From Actinosynnema sp042752395 (lineage in GTDB: Bacteria > Actinomycetota > Actinomycetes > Mycobacteriales > Pseudonocardiaceae): a stretch of DNA of 64,000 nucleotides. Positions 25,701-32,462 of the stretch are shown here, piece by piece. The translations under genes were made by a program, and so were the position numbers. The notes under the pieces are model-generated. The model saw only the letters and a list, made by a program, of their open reading frames with translations. It searched no databases and had not been told where the DNA came from. Positions within the stretch are counted from its first letter, which is position 1. Every line of letters begins with the position of its first letter. The stretch lies in NCBI RefSeq assembly GCF_042752395.1, contig NZ_JBHYXZ010000027.1, positions 1 through 64,000 of the forward strand. Direction: 5' to 3'.

Positions 25701-26671
25701 GCCTGACCGACTACATGGTCCCCGCGACCCTGGCCCCGGTGGCGGACATCCCGATGACCACGAGCGGCAAGGTGGACCGCCGGGCGCTGGAGGCGCGGGC
25801 CGACCAGCCGGCGCCGGAGGTCGAGCGCGCCGACGAGCCGCGCACGGGCGTGGCGCAGCAGCTGGTCGCGGCGTGGCGCAAGGTCCTCGGCGACATCCCG
25901 ATCGGCTCCGACGAGAGCTTCTTCGACCTCGGCGGCAACTCGTTCAGCCTGGTCCTGCTGCTGGAGGAGCTGCACCGGCAGTTCCCCGGCCTGCTCGACG
26001 TGAGCGACCTGTTCGCGAACCCGACGATCGACAAGCTGCGCAAGCACCTGGAGTCGCGGCTCGGCCGGGACGACGGCGACGCGCTGCTGACCGGGTTCGG
26101 CGTGCGGCTGCCCGAGTCGTGGTTCGCCGGCGGCGCCGAGGCCGACGGCCGGGTGGAGGCCGCGCTGCCCGCGCGCACCGCGCAGGCCCTGGCACGGCTG
26201 GGCGACGGCGCGCACGGGCCGGAGGACCTGGCGCACGTCGCGCTCGCGGTCACGCTCAACAAGATCCTCGGCGAGGACCAGGTCTCGCTGTGCGTCGTGG
26301 ACGACGACCGCCGCGTGGTCGTGGTGCGGTTCGACTTCGCCGGCAAGGCGGACCTCGCCGAGGTGCTGGCCGACTACCGGCGGCAGCGCGACCGCAACGA
26401 CCGGCTCGACCTCGAGCGGTTCGTCGCCTGCCGCGGCGTCGACCGCACCGTGTCCGTCGCGTGCGGCGGCGCCCGGCTGGTCGCGGAGGCCGACCTGCTC
26501 GGCCACTTCGACCTCGTGCTCGCCGTCGACGTCGCGTCCGACCCCGTCGCGGTCCGGATCGACTACGCCCGCGAGGTGGACCCCGCGCGGGTGGAACAGC
26601 TGCTGGGCGGCCACGTGAAGGTCCTCGGAGCCCTGGCCCCGCCCGCGTCGAAGGAGAAGGTGCAGTCATGA
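16715..26671 (+). CDS. Hybrid PKS-NRPS: AT-ACP-KS-AT-ACP-aminotransferase-C-A-PCP plus half C lobe
   Basis: A 3,318-aa starter protein. In order: loading AT (FPGQGAIWPGM; GHSIGE Ser177; LAAHS in place of HAFH/YASH); ACP (LGCTSMQL, Ser478); KS (DAACASSL Cys706; HGSGTPIGDP; KSNLGHLES); AT (GHSIGE Ser1142; SHPYHS); ACP (LGIDSLML, Ser1460); class III PLP aminotransferase about 1600-2065 (LYGKLVGGGMP, Lys1894); C domain (SLHHIVADG, His2221-2222); A domain about 2540-3020 (IFTSGSTGTPKG, VYGPTETCIW, GYRVELGEIE); PCP (LGGNSFSL, Ser3076). The A-domain pocket reads D-I-L-Q-I-G-V-I-W, close to the glycine code DILQLGLIW. The aminotransferase would turn a beta-ketoacyl-ACP into a beta-aminoacyl-ACP, as in mycosubtilin/iturin synthases, but loading is by AT rather than an acyl ligase. 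About 180 residues after the PCP resemble only the second lobe of a C domain. ATG at 16715 has GAGG 5 nt upstream. The stop overlaps the next ATG. Confidence 0.93.
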   Translation: MTIPWILGAPDERALREAAGRLRDFVGGTAADPRDVGRALAARPPHARRAVLLGRGDDFAGPLDLLAQGRPSPDVVEGTAAAVTRTAFVFPGQGAIWPGMAAELLDSAPVFARRIGDCADALAPHVDWSLVDVLRSDAADLYEQTDVVQPVLFSIMVSLAELWRSHGVRPDAVVGHSIGEAAAAFVSGALSLDDAAKTAVLWSRAQSALAGRGGMAVVALPVDDVVAWFAEHGHDVDVSGIMAPRTVVVSGDRDVLALAAERLRASGVYAHVTSVPLAAHSPRVEEVRDTVLASLASITPRASDIPFYSGKAGAVVDTTGLDAEYWYRNLRQPMLFESATRAMLADGYQAFVEVTAHPVLTLALRQTAEDVGVEVPVLTSLRRDEQGLEHFLTSLAEAYVSGLPVDWEPLLAGGRAIDLPDLDAPGAAGSRAAEPVPAADRGSLAGLVSRHVADVLGIAGDLRQDDYEKSLFELGCTSMQLIKLQSGLARELGVSLESTFIIDHPTANALTDELGRRVGEVRAPAASRAEPTPAAAFAAEPLAVVGMAFRLPGGIETRDQLWETLSGKVDVVREVPADRWAHSDLDTGEVTTTQGGYLDQVDQFDPLFFNISPAEAESIDPQQRLLLELTWEALEDAGMDPTTAGRDRRVGVFVGIYTNDYVQVGKNLGHPAERYSYTGNMANSAAGRISYTYGFEGPSQAIDAACASSLYALHQAGRELKQGGCDVVVAAAVNLILSPEGHVSWSRLQALSPTGRCRSFDDGADGYIRSEGGTVVILKRLSDAERDGDDVLAVISGSAVNHNGGGGGFTVPSGTAQQRVVEAAMAEAGVGIEDVSYVEAHGSGTPIGDPQEVNALARVFAGRRDKLRVGSVKSNLGHLESAAGMAALCKVVVSLRHGRLPATLHFREGNRLIDWDAIPIEVVTDEVPWEPVGGVRRAGISSFGINGSNAHMIVEEYRPKPRATRPTPGLARLLPVSAKSDAALRTALRNLAEWSAGTTADLADIAHTLGERRAALRHRAALVCDSVAGIPAAAEAALGALETRDQAGAGQVFVFAGQGTQYPGMARELYEHATLFRDELDEIDRAFRRIGDVSPVEAMFGDDEEPFRSPRHTQPMIFAVELALARYWQALGVTPSAVIGHSIGEYAAACFASVMSLTQAVDLVTRRARVVEASGVDGSMATLLCSREQAERLLADFPDVSVAAVNAAENTTVAGPADSLAAVLKAARRQRVFTERLDVSHPYHSARMAQAARDLHEQIRHHAFDPPAVPWFSARTGGPVAADAPIDARYWSEHLIEPVLFRAAVAGAVAGGARVFLEIGATATVGGLIAQEHPDAIVVPSLRKGRSDTRQLLESAAVLWEQGRSLEWTRLPGGGSGALVRDLPHTPFDRRRTWYSDRSGQQGGEAARPVVVEAERTGVRRMAEREAVVVFVKQVISQVTGVAVDAIEESVQLFALGIDSLMLVQLGKRVEAEYALDIPIKAFFESLYTPGLLADFVLEHRPAEAVPAALPAEPVAAATPPPVAVASPVRAEVGAAAPAPGIEGIIRSQLEIMQQQLDVLAGTATGAPTPTPAPALNPTPAPNPAAAPKAEKRRPAAPARKVGTYTNNIELTDDRLTDEQAGFIRDFVARFTAKTPTSKQYAGEHREVLADWIASLNFNPSIKETVYPVVSARSRGATFWDVDGNEYIDTAMGYGVHFFGHQPDFIVDAVRDQLDRGYELGPQNRVAGEVAELVHEMTGAERVAFCNTGTEAVMVSVRLARAVSGRDKIARFLTSFHGSYDAVLAEADGEDSIPTSIGIPQSAVDDTMVLTYGSAESLDRIRRHGSELAAVLVEPVQSRNPTLQPTEFLRELRRICTEHGIALIFDEMIVGFRIALGGAQEHFGVESDMSLYGKLVGGGMPIGIIAGKSKYLDAVDGGAWSDVDDSKPAVPTTFFAGTFCKHPLTMAACKAALTYLRDHGEEELAAVNRLTADFARRVNDYFEAEEVPLKVSHFASLYKYETVVPRDMTDMSLTLNLFFKLMVFHGVYVWERRTAYFSLAHTREHQDRIFEVIRTSVEALRAGGFDFRRATSTAPRGLPSGARRGAGLEPLDATAVSEQEKRVYVLSRMRGGNEAYQIVTGLRFDGPVDPGRLAEAFAAIARKHEKLRAYYEIDATDIKARVSAEVTPEFHVFDHRRDPALRTEDVVAAMNRPFDLARPPLWRCGIVIDADGTHHLVLSLHHIVADGASIDIILGDLADHLARGALADVRSDGYAAFVRQQARSAASPAYQEHRRWWLREFETVPPPLNLPTDSPYPLVNDFTGTHHYFRIDDELHRAAKAVIERHRTTPFIFYLSLWSVLLAHATGSDDLCVGVPLDQRIIGSFDGTVGMFAQSLPLRIRPTADTRVPDLLHAVRDTSLAAVDHSSYSYDVLVQELDLDRDFGRNALFDVMFTFTNARERVRRFGDVEGTSEDFGVPRSMFALSLELTERDGGLFGDLNFSGVYGERRMTGLAEQFVDLVARVVREPDQTVDELSRLADETRERLLAWGAGPVVADVPTLAEVFDAALRDHAGRPAIRFGGQEVTYAELAERVDRSAGWLRAHGVGERDLVGLLLPPSPELVTLMLAVNRIGAAWLPMDVKDPAKRLRLVIDTAEPKKVVCGADLAAAVDLGDRALVPGEGGPLDGGVPAAARTGPDDLAYVIFTSGSTGTPKGVTVTNGSLANFLVGMPEALGWAEHRAVGCLTTPSFDIFLLETLLTLAKGGTVVVAGEAEVRTPADIAEFVVANGVQYLQMTPTRLRLLFADPAAAHRALARLDKLIVGGEAFPEDLLPRLAEHESLEVHNVYGPTETCIWSSAKDLTGGADAVTIGTPIANTTFYVLDDNLRLVPEGVAGNLWIGGLGVSPGYLHRPELTRERFRANPFGDGRIYLSGDRALWRDGEVHCLGRVDDQVKIRGYRVELGEIELAITGHDLVTGAAVIVRELPGGGQVIRGFYQVREGAYLAPEVLRDWLAERLTDYMVPATLAPVADIPMTTSGKVDRRALEARADQPAPEVERADEPRTGVAQQLVAAWRKVLGDIPIGSDESFFDLGGNSFSLVLLLEELHRQFPGLLDVSDLFANPTIDKLRKHLESRLGRDDGDALLTGFGVRLPESWFAGGAEADGRVEAALPARTAQALARLGDGAHGPEDLAHVALAVTLNKILGEDQVSLCVVDDDRRVVVVRFDFAGKADLAEVLADYRRQRDRNDRLDLERFVACRGVDRTVSVACGGARLVAEADLLGHFDLVLAVDVASDPVAVRIDYAREVDPARVEQLLGGHVKVLGALAPPASKEKVQS

Positions 26672-27915
26672 AGGATCTCGTGATCGTGTTCCCGGGGCAG
26701 GGTTCCCAGTTCGCGGGCATGGGCAAGAAGTGGTTCGACGAGAACCGCGTCGTGCGGGACCGCTTCGAGCAGGCGTCCGACATCGTCGGCTACTCGCTGG
26801 CGGACCTGTGCTTCACCGCGCCGCCCGCCGAGGTGACCAGGACCCGGTTCGCCCAGGTGTCGCTGCTGGTGCTCAGCTACGCGATGTACGAGGTGATGAC
26901 CGAGGGCCGCCGGATCCCGGTCTCGTACATGACCGGGCACAGCCTCGGCGAGATCACGGCGCTGGCCGCGGCGGGCGCGCTGACCTTCGAGGACGCCGTG
27001 CGGCTGGTCAAGGTGCGCGGCGAGGCGATGGAGAGCTGCGTCGCGGACAGCGGCACCGGCATGGTCGCCGCGGTGCGGATGCCGGTCGCCGACGTGGAGA
27101 AGTGCGTCGAGGACTTCAACTCCGCCGGGCACGACGTGCAGGTCGCCAACTACAACGCGGACGCGCAGACCGTGCTGTCGGGCACGCTGGACGACCTCAA
27201 GGGCGTGACCGCGCACCTGGAGGACCGCGGCGCGAAGGTGGTCAAGCTCAACGTGGCCGGCGCGTTCCACAGCACCTTCATGGCCGACGCGCTGCCCGCG
27301 TTCACCAAGGCGCTGGACGAGGTCGAGTTCGCCGAACCCGCCGTGCCGGTCTACAGCAACGTCACCGGCGAGGTGCACGGGAGCCCGCAGGACATCCGGC
27401 AGGCGCTGGCCGTCCAGCTCACCAGCCCCGTCCGCTGGAGCGCCATCGTGGCGTCCCTGGTGGCGCGCAAGGCGGCGGTGTGGATCGAGGTCGGCCCCAA
27501 GCAGGTGCTGAAGAAGATGCTCACCGGCGCCGTCGGCACGGGCGAGGTGCACAGCCTGGACGAGGAGCCCGAGCGGGTCCGCGCGGTGCTCGACCGGCTC
27601 GTCGAGCTGAAGAAGAGCGAGCCGGGGCTGGTCGGGCTGTGCCTGGGCGCCGCGGCGGCCACCCGGAACCGGAACTTCGACTCCGACGAGTACCACAACG
27701 GCGTCGTCGTGCCGTACCGCAAGCTCCAGGACCTCGCCAAGCTCGACCAGGACACGCTCTCCGACGAGCAGAAGCAGACGGCGCTGGACCTGCTGCTCAC
27801 CATCATGAGGACCAAGCAGGTGCCCGAGGACGAGCAGCGCGACCGCGTCGGGTCGATCCTGCGGCGCACCGGCGAGACCGGCCTCCGGACGATCGCGGGG
27901 GCGCTCGCCACATGA
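26668..27915 (+). CDS. Free-standing trans-acting malonyl acyltransferase
   Basis: A 415-aa discrete acyltransferase of the FabD/FenF type. GQGSQFAGMG (10-19), nucleophile GHSLGEI (Ser92) and GAFHSTFM (His201) are all intact; the AFHS form is the malonyl-selective version. The extra 100 residues after the catalytic fold (FDSDEYHNGVVVPYRKLQDL and a helical tail) match the longer FenF/ItuD-type proteins that serve mycosubtilin/iturin synthases. Three KS-containing modules downstream have no AT, so this enzyme would load malonyl onto their ACPs. It overlaps both neighbours by 4 nt (ATGA), so it is produced in step with the assembly line. Confidence 0.93.
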   Translation: MKDLVIVFPGQGSQFAGMGKKWFDENRVVRDRFEQASDIVGYSLADLCFTAPPAEVTRTRFAQVSLLVLSYAMYEVMTEGRRIPVSYMTGHSLGEITALAAAGALTFEDAVRLVKVRGEAMESCVADSGTGMVAAVRMPVADVEKCVEDFNSAGHDVQVANYNADAQTVLSGTLDDLKGVTAHLEDRGAKVVKLNVAGAFHSTFMADALPAFTKALDEVEFAEPAVPVYSNVTGEVHGSPQDIRQALAVQLTSPVRWSAIVASLVARKAAVWIEVGPKQVLKKMLTGAVGTGEVHSLDEEPERVRAVLDRLVELKKSEPGLVGLCLGAAAATRNRNFDSDEYHNGVVVPYRKLQDLAKLDQDTLSDEQKQTALDLLLTIMRTKQVPEDEQRDRVGSILRRTGETGLRTIAGALAT

Positions 27916-30900
27916 CCTCCCTGCCCGGTCTCGACGACCTCGACCTGACGCGGCTGCCGGACGACACCGACGTCCGCGTCACGCACTCCAGCCCGCGCCG
28001 CAAGGCCGAACCCGTCGCCATCATCGGGATGAGCGGCCGGGTCGGCGCGGCGGAGGACCTCGACCGGTTCTGGGCGAGCCTGCTGCGCGGCGAAGAGGGG
28101 TACCGCGACCTGTCGGACGAGCGGCGCGCCGACGTGGACGCCTACCTCGCCGCGCGCGGCGTGCGGCTGCCGATCGCGGCCGAGCGCTACTCCGGCGGCG
28201 CCCGCCTGCCCAGCGTGTCCGAGTTCGACTACCGCTTCTTCTCGCTGTCGCGGCAGGAGGCCAAGGCCATCGACCCGAACCAGCGGATCTTCCTGGAGAC
28301 CGCCTGGGCCGCGCTCGAGGACGCCGGCTACCTGAACAAGGACCTCGGCGGCGCGAAGGTCGGCGTCTACGCGGGCATGTCGGCCGACTTCGGCGAGGAC
28401 TACCGGGCGGTGGTCCAGGCGGTCGACCCCGGCGCGCCGGAGATCGCGGTCGCGGGCAACATCCGCTCGATGATCGCGAGCCGGATCGCCTACCTGCTGA
28501 ACCTGCGCGGCCCGTCGCTGCTGGTCGACACCGCCTGCTCGTCCGGCCTGGTGGCCGCCTACACGGCGTACCGGGCGATCCAGCACGGCGAGTGCTCGAT
28601 GGCGATCGTCGGCGCGGTGAAGACCGACCTCGTCCCGGTGGACGCCGACGACGAGTCCGGCATCGGCATCAAGGACATCCAGGACACGCTGTCCGGCGAC
28701 CACCGCACCCGGACGTTCGACCGCCGCGGCGACGGCACGACCACCGCCGAGGGCTGCGTGGTGTTCGTGCTGAAGTCGCTGGAACGCGCCCGCCGCGACG
28801 GCGACAACGTGCACGCGGTGATCATGGGCGGCGCGGTCAACCAGGACGGCGCGTCCAACGGCATCACCGCGCCCAACGCCGACGCGCAGGCCGACCTCAT
28901 CACCGAAGCCCTCGCCGACGCCGGGGTCAGGGCCGAGCAGATCGGCTACATCGAGGCGCACGGCACCGCCACCCGGCTCGGCGACCCGGTCGAGGTCAGC
29001 GGCATCGAGCGGGCGTTCGCCCGGCAGACCGCGCGCAAGCAGTTCTGCGGCATCGGCACGGTCAAGACCAACATCGGCCACATGGACAACGCGTCCGGCC
29101 TGGCCGGGCTGGCCAAGCTCGTGCTGTCGCTCAAGCACCGCGTCCTGCCGGCGAGCCTCAACTTCGAGGAGCCCAACCGGAACATCGCGTTCGCGCAGAC
29201 GCCCGTGTTCGTCAACGACCGGACCGTGCCGTGGTCGGACGACGAGCGCGAGACGTTGTACGCGGGGATCAACAGCTTCGGGCTGAGCGGGACGAACTGC
29301 CATCTCGTGCTGCGCAGCGCCGACCCGGTCCCGGCCCGCGACCGCGCGCCCGCCTGCCGCCTGCTGCCGCTCAGCGCCCGCGACGCCAAGGGGCTGACCA
29401 GGCTCGCCGAGCGCTACCGCGAGTTCCTGGCCCGCCACGAGGTCGACCCGGCCGACCTGGCGTTCACCGCGTCGGTCGGCCGGCTGCACCACGGCGTGCG
29501 CGCCGCGTTCGTCTTCGAGACCCGCGCGGAACTCGACGCGCTGCTCGCGCGGTTCGTCGAGGACGGCGAGGTCGCGGACCCGGACGTGAGCCGGGGTTCG
29601 TTCCGCCTGGTGCTCGACGGCGGCGACAAGCGCGAGCCGCACGACCTCACCCACGCCGAGCGCGACGAGCTGGACCGGCGGGCCGCGGCCGCGGTCGCCC
29701 CCGGCGCCGACCGCGCCGCGCTGCGCCTGCTCGCCTCCCTCTACACCCGCGGCGCCGACGTCGACTGGCGGCGGCTCGCGCCCCGCGACGCCCGGCGGAT
29801 CTCCCTGCCCACCTACCCGTTCGAGCGGTCCCGGTGCTGGGTCGAGCCCGTCGACCAGGGCCGCCGCGGCCTGGCCGACGGCGCGGAGGTCGTGCGCTCG
29901 CTGCACCGCGACATCGTCGTGTGCCGGCTCGCGCCCGAGCGCTTCTGGGAGCTGGGCGAGCACCGCATCCACGGGGTCGCCGTGCTGCCCGGCACGGGTC
30001 TGGTCGAGCTGGTCGTGTCCTCGGCCCGGCGGCTCGGCCTGGCCGGGTCGGACGTGACGCTGCGCGACGTCCTCTTCGCCGCCCCGCTCGCGGTCGCCGA
30101 CGGCGAGGACAAGGAGGTCCACGTCCTCTTCGAGGCCAGGGGCGACGTCACCGCCGTCACCATCGCCAGCCGGGGCGCCGACGGCGACTGGGTGGAGAAC
30201 GCGCGGGCCGAGCTGGTCCGCGACGCCGTGCCGGACGCGGTCGCGCCGCTCGACGTCGAGGCCCTGCGGCGGCGGCTGGACCACCCGCTCCGCGAGCCCG
30301 CGGGCTCCGACCACGCCAAGGGGCTCGACGTCAGCGACCGCTGGACCGGGACGCTCGGCGACGGGTACGCCGACGCCGGGGCGACCGAGCTGCTGTACGA
30401 GTTCGAGCTGCCCGCGCGGTACCGGTCCGAGCTGGCCGACTACGCGCTGCACCCCGCGCTGTTCGACACGGTGGTCAACGCGCCCAGCAACGCCCACGAC
30501 CAGGAGCTGCTGTACCTGCCGTTCTCGTACGGCGTGCTGACCGTGCGCGACTCGCTGCCCGCCCGCGTGCTCGCGCACTTCCGCAAGCGGCCGGAGTCCG
30601 TGGACGGCGCGCTGTACGCGTTCGACGTGACCGTGGTCGACCCGACCGGCCGGGTGCTGCTGACGGTGGACAACTACCGCATCAAGTCGGCGGCCGACGT
30701 CGACGTGCGCGGGTCCGGCGAGTACGGGTACGTCCAGGCGTACCGGCGCGTCACCCCGCCCGCGCCGGCGCGGCCGGGCAGCGGCTCCGTGCTGCTGTGC
30801 GGCGACTTCGGCGACGCCTTCGCCGGCCTGCGCGACGAACTGGAGAGGTCCGGCTACGACTGCGTCCCCGTGCCGGACGCGGCGGCGGCCGAGCGGGTGG

Positions 30901-32462
30901 CCGAGCGGCGCGAGTTCGCGTTCGGCGTGCTGGCCTGCCTGCCCGCCGCGGGCGCGTCGCTCGCGCAGGCCACCGGCGAGCCGGTCGAACGCGCGCTGGG
31001 CCTGCTCAAGCTCGTCTCGGACCGGCAGCTCGCGTTCGCCGGCGGCCTGCTCGTCCTCACCCACAACGCGCTCGCCGTCACCGGCGACGAGTCCGCGCTC
31101 CACCCCGGCCAGGCCGGCGTGCTCGGCCTGATGCGCGTCGCGGCGCTGGAGTACAAGGCGCTGGGCATCCGCTGCGTGGACAGCGACGAGCGCACCGGCC
31201 CGGCCGCGCTGCTGGCCGAGGCGACGGCCGCCGACCGGCCGCCGTTCGTGCTGTACCGGGACGGCCGGCCGCACGAGCCGCACGTGAAGCGGCGGCCGAT
31301 CCCGCCCCGCGACGGCGAGCGGCCGCCCCTGCCCGGCGACGGGGTGACCCTCGTGTCCGGCGGCACGGGCGACCTCGGCACCGCCGTGGCGCGGCACCTG
31401 GTGCGGCGCGGCGTGCGCAGGCTCGTGCTGCTGGGCTCCGACCGGGCGGACGCGACGCGGCCCGACTGGGCGGAGTTCGAGCGCGACCTGGACGTGTTCG
31501 AGGTGCTGCGGCTCGACCTGGGCGACCGCGAGGCCGTCGAGCGCACCGTGCGGGACGTGCGGGAGCGGCACGGCCGGATCTCCGGCGTGCTGCACCTCGC
31601 CGGCCGGCCGGGGATCGGGTTCCTGTTCACCAAGGCGTTCGACGAGTTCATGGCGGTGTACCGGCCGAAGGCGCTGGGCGCGGTGCACCTGCACGAGGCC
31701 ACGCTGACCGACCGGCCCGACTACTTCGTCGCGTTCTCCAGCATCGCCGGGCTCCTGCTCGACCAGGGCCAGACCGACTACACCGCGGCGAACCTGGTGC
31801 TGGACAGCCTGGCCCAGCGCCGCGACCGCGAGCGGCTGCCCGGCCTGAGCGTGCAGTGGCCCGCGTGGCGCGAGACCGGCATCGCCGAGCGCATGGGCGC
31901 GGCCGACGAGGACGAGCTGTTCCCGCCGCTGGACACCGCCGAGGCGGTGGACCTGCTCGACGCCCTGCTGACCTCCGCCGACCCCGTCCCGGTGCTCATG
32001 CCGGGCCGGATGCGCAAGCCGGCCCGACCGGCGCCGCGGGAGGCCGGGCGGGGCGCGGCCGGCCGGGCCGTCGAGCTGCACGGCCTGGACGACGTCGGGG
32101 ACCTCGAACGCGGCGTCGCGGAGATCTGGGCGGAGGCGCTCGACCTCGACGTGCTGGACGCGCACGAGGAATTCGGCGACCTCGGCGGCAACTCGCTGCT
32201 GACCGCGCAGGTGCTCAAGCTCTACGACGAGCGCTACCCCGGTCTGATGGACATCACGGACCTCTTCCGGTGCACCACCGTCGCCGCCCAGGCGGCCTGC
32301 CTCAAGGCCAGGCTGCGGGCGGACGAGCCGGCCGCCGCGGGACCGCCGCCCGCGGCCAAGGCCGACGAGGGCGACATCGACAAGCTGCTGGACCTGCTGG
32401 AGCAGGGCGCGATCACGGTCGAAGACGGGCGGGGTCTTCTCGAGGAAACGGACACCAGATGA
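27912..32462 (+). CDS. AT-less PKS module: KS-DH-KR-ACP
   Basis: A 1,516-aa trans-AT module. KS: VDTACSSGLV (Cys209), EAHGTATRLGDP, KTNIGHMDN. There is no AT; only the post-AT linker remains (SLPTYPFERSRCWVEP). DH: HRIHGVAVLPGTG (His684 starting a complete HxxxGxxxxP) with LHPALFDTVV for the Asp partner. KR: VSGGTGDLGTAVARHL (about 1146), with Ser in AFSSIAG and Tyr in QTDYTAANL. ACP: LGGNSLLTA (Ser1428). All catalytic residues are present, so it should add one malonyl unit and leave an alkene. The C-terminal helix DEGDIDKLLDLLEQGAI looks like a docking segment for the next protein. Following a glycine-loading module, it would make a 4-amino-but-2-enoyl unit. Confidence 0.92.
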   Translation: MTSLPGLDDLDLTRLPDDTDVRVTHSSPRRKAEPVAIIGMSGRVGAAEDLDRFWASLLRGEEGYRDLSDERRADVDAYLAARGVRLPIAAERYSGGARLPSVSEFDYRFFSLSRQEAKAIDPNQRIFLETAWAALEDAGYLNKDLGGAKVGVYAGMSADFGEDYRAVVQAVDPGAPEIAVAGNIRSMIASRIAYLLNLRGPSLLVDTACSSGLVAAYTAYRAIQHGECSMAIVGAVKTDLVPVDADDESGIGIKDIQDTLSGDHRTRTFDRRGDGTTTAEGCVVFVLKSLERARRDGDNVHAVIMGGAVNQDGASNGITAPNADAQADLITEALADAGVRAEQIGYIEAHGTATRLGDPVEVSGIERAFARQTARKQFCGIGTVKTNIGHMDNASGLAGLAKLVLSLKHRVLPASLNFEEPNRNIAFAQTPVFVNDRTVPWSDDERETLYAGINSFGLSGTNCHLVLRSADPVPARDRAPACRLLPLSARDAKGLTRLAERYREFLARHEVDPADLAFTASVGRLHHGVRAAFVFETRAELDALLARFVEDGEVADPDVSRGSFRLVLDGGDKREPHDLTHAERDELDRRAAAAVAPGADRAALRLLASLYTRGADVDWRRLAPRDARRISLPTYPFERSRCWVEPVDQGRRGLADGAEVVRSLHRDIVVCRLAPERFWELGEHRIHGVAVLPGTGLVELVVSSARRLGLAGSDVTLRDVLFAAPLAVADGEDKEVHVLFEARGDVTAVTIASRGADGDWVENARAELVRDAVPDAVAPLDVEALRRRLDHPLREPAGSDHAKGLDVSDRWTGTLGDGYADAGATELLYEFELPARYRSELADYALHPALFDTVVNAPSNAHDQELLYLPFSYGVLTVRDSLPARVLAHFRKRPESVDGALYAFDVTVVDPTGRVLLTVDNYRIKSAADVDVRGSGEYGYVQAYRRVTPPAPARPGSGSVLLCGDFGDAFAGLRDELERSGYDCVPVPDAAAAERVAERREFAFGVLACLPAAGASLAQATGEPVERALGLLKLVSDRQLAFAGGLLVLTHNALAVTGDESALHPGQAGVLGLMRVAALEYKALGIRCVDSDERTGPAALLAEATAADRPPFVLYRDGRPHEPHVKRRPIPPRDGERPPLPGDGVTLVSGGTGDLGTAVARHLVRRGVRRLVLLGSDRADATRPDWAEFERDLDVFEVLRLDLGDREAVERTVRDVRERHGRISGVLHLAGRPGIGFLFTKAFDEFMAVYRPKALGAVHLHEATLTDRPDYFVAFSSIAGLLLDQGQTDYTAANLVLDSLAQRRDRERLPGLSVQWPAWRETGIAERMGAADEDELFPPLDTAEAVDLLDALLTSADPVPVLMPGRMRKPARPAPREAGRGAAGRAVELHGLDDVGDLERGVAEIWAEALDLDVLDAHEEFGDLGGNSLLTAQVLKLYDERYPGLMDITDLFRCTTVAAQAACLKARLRADEPAAAGPPPAAKADEGDIDKLLDLLEQGAITVEDGRGLLEETDTR

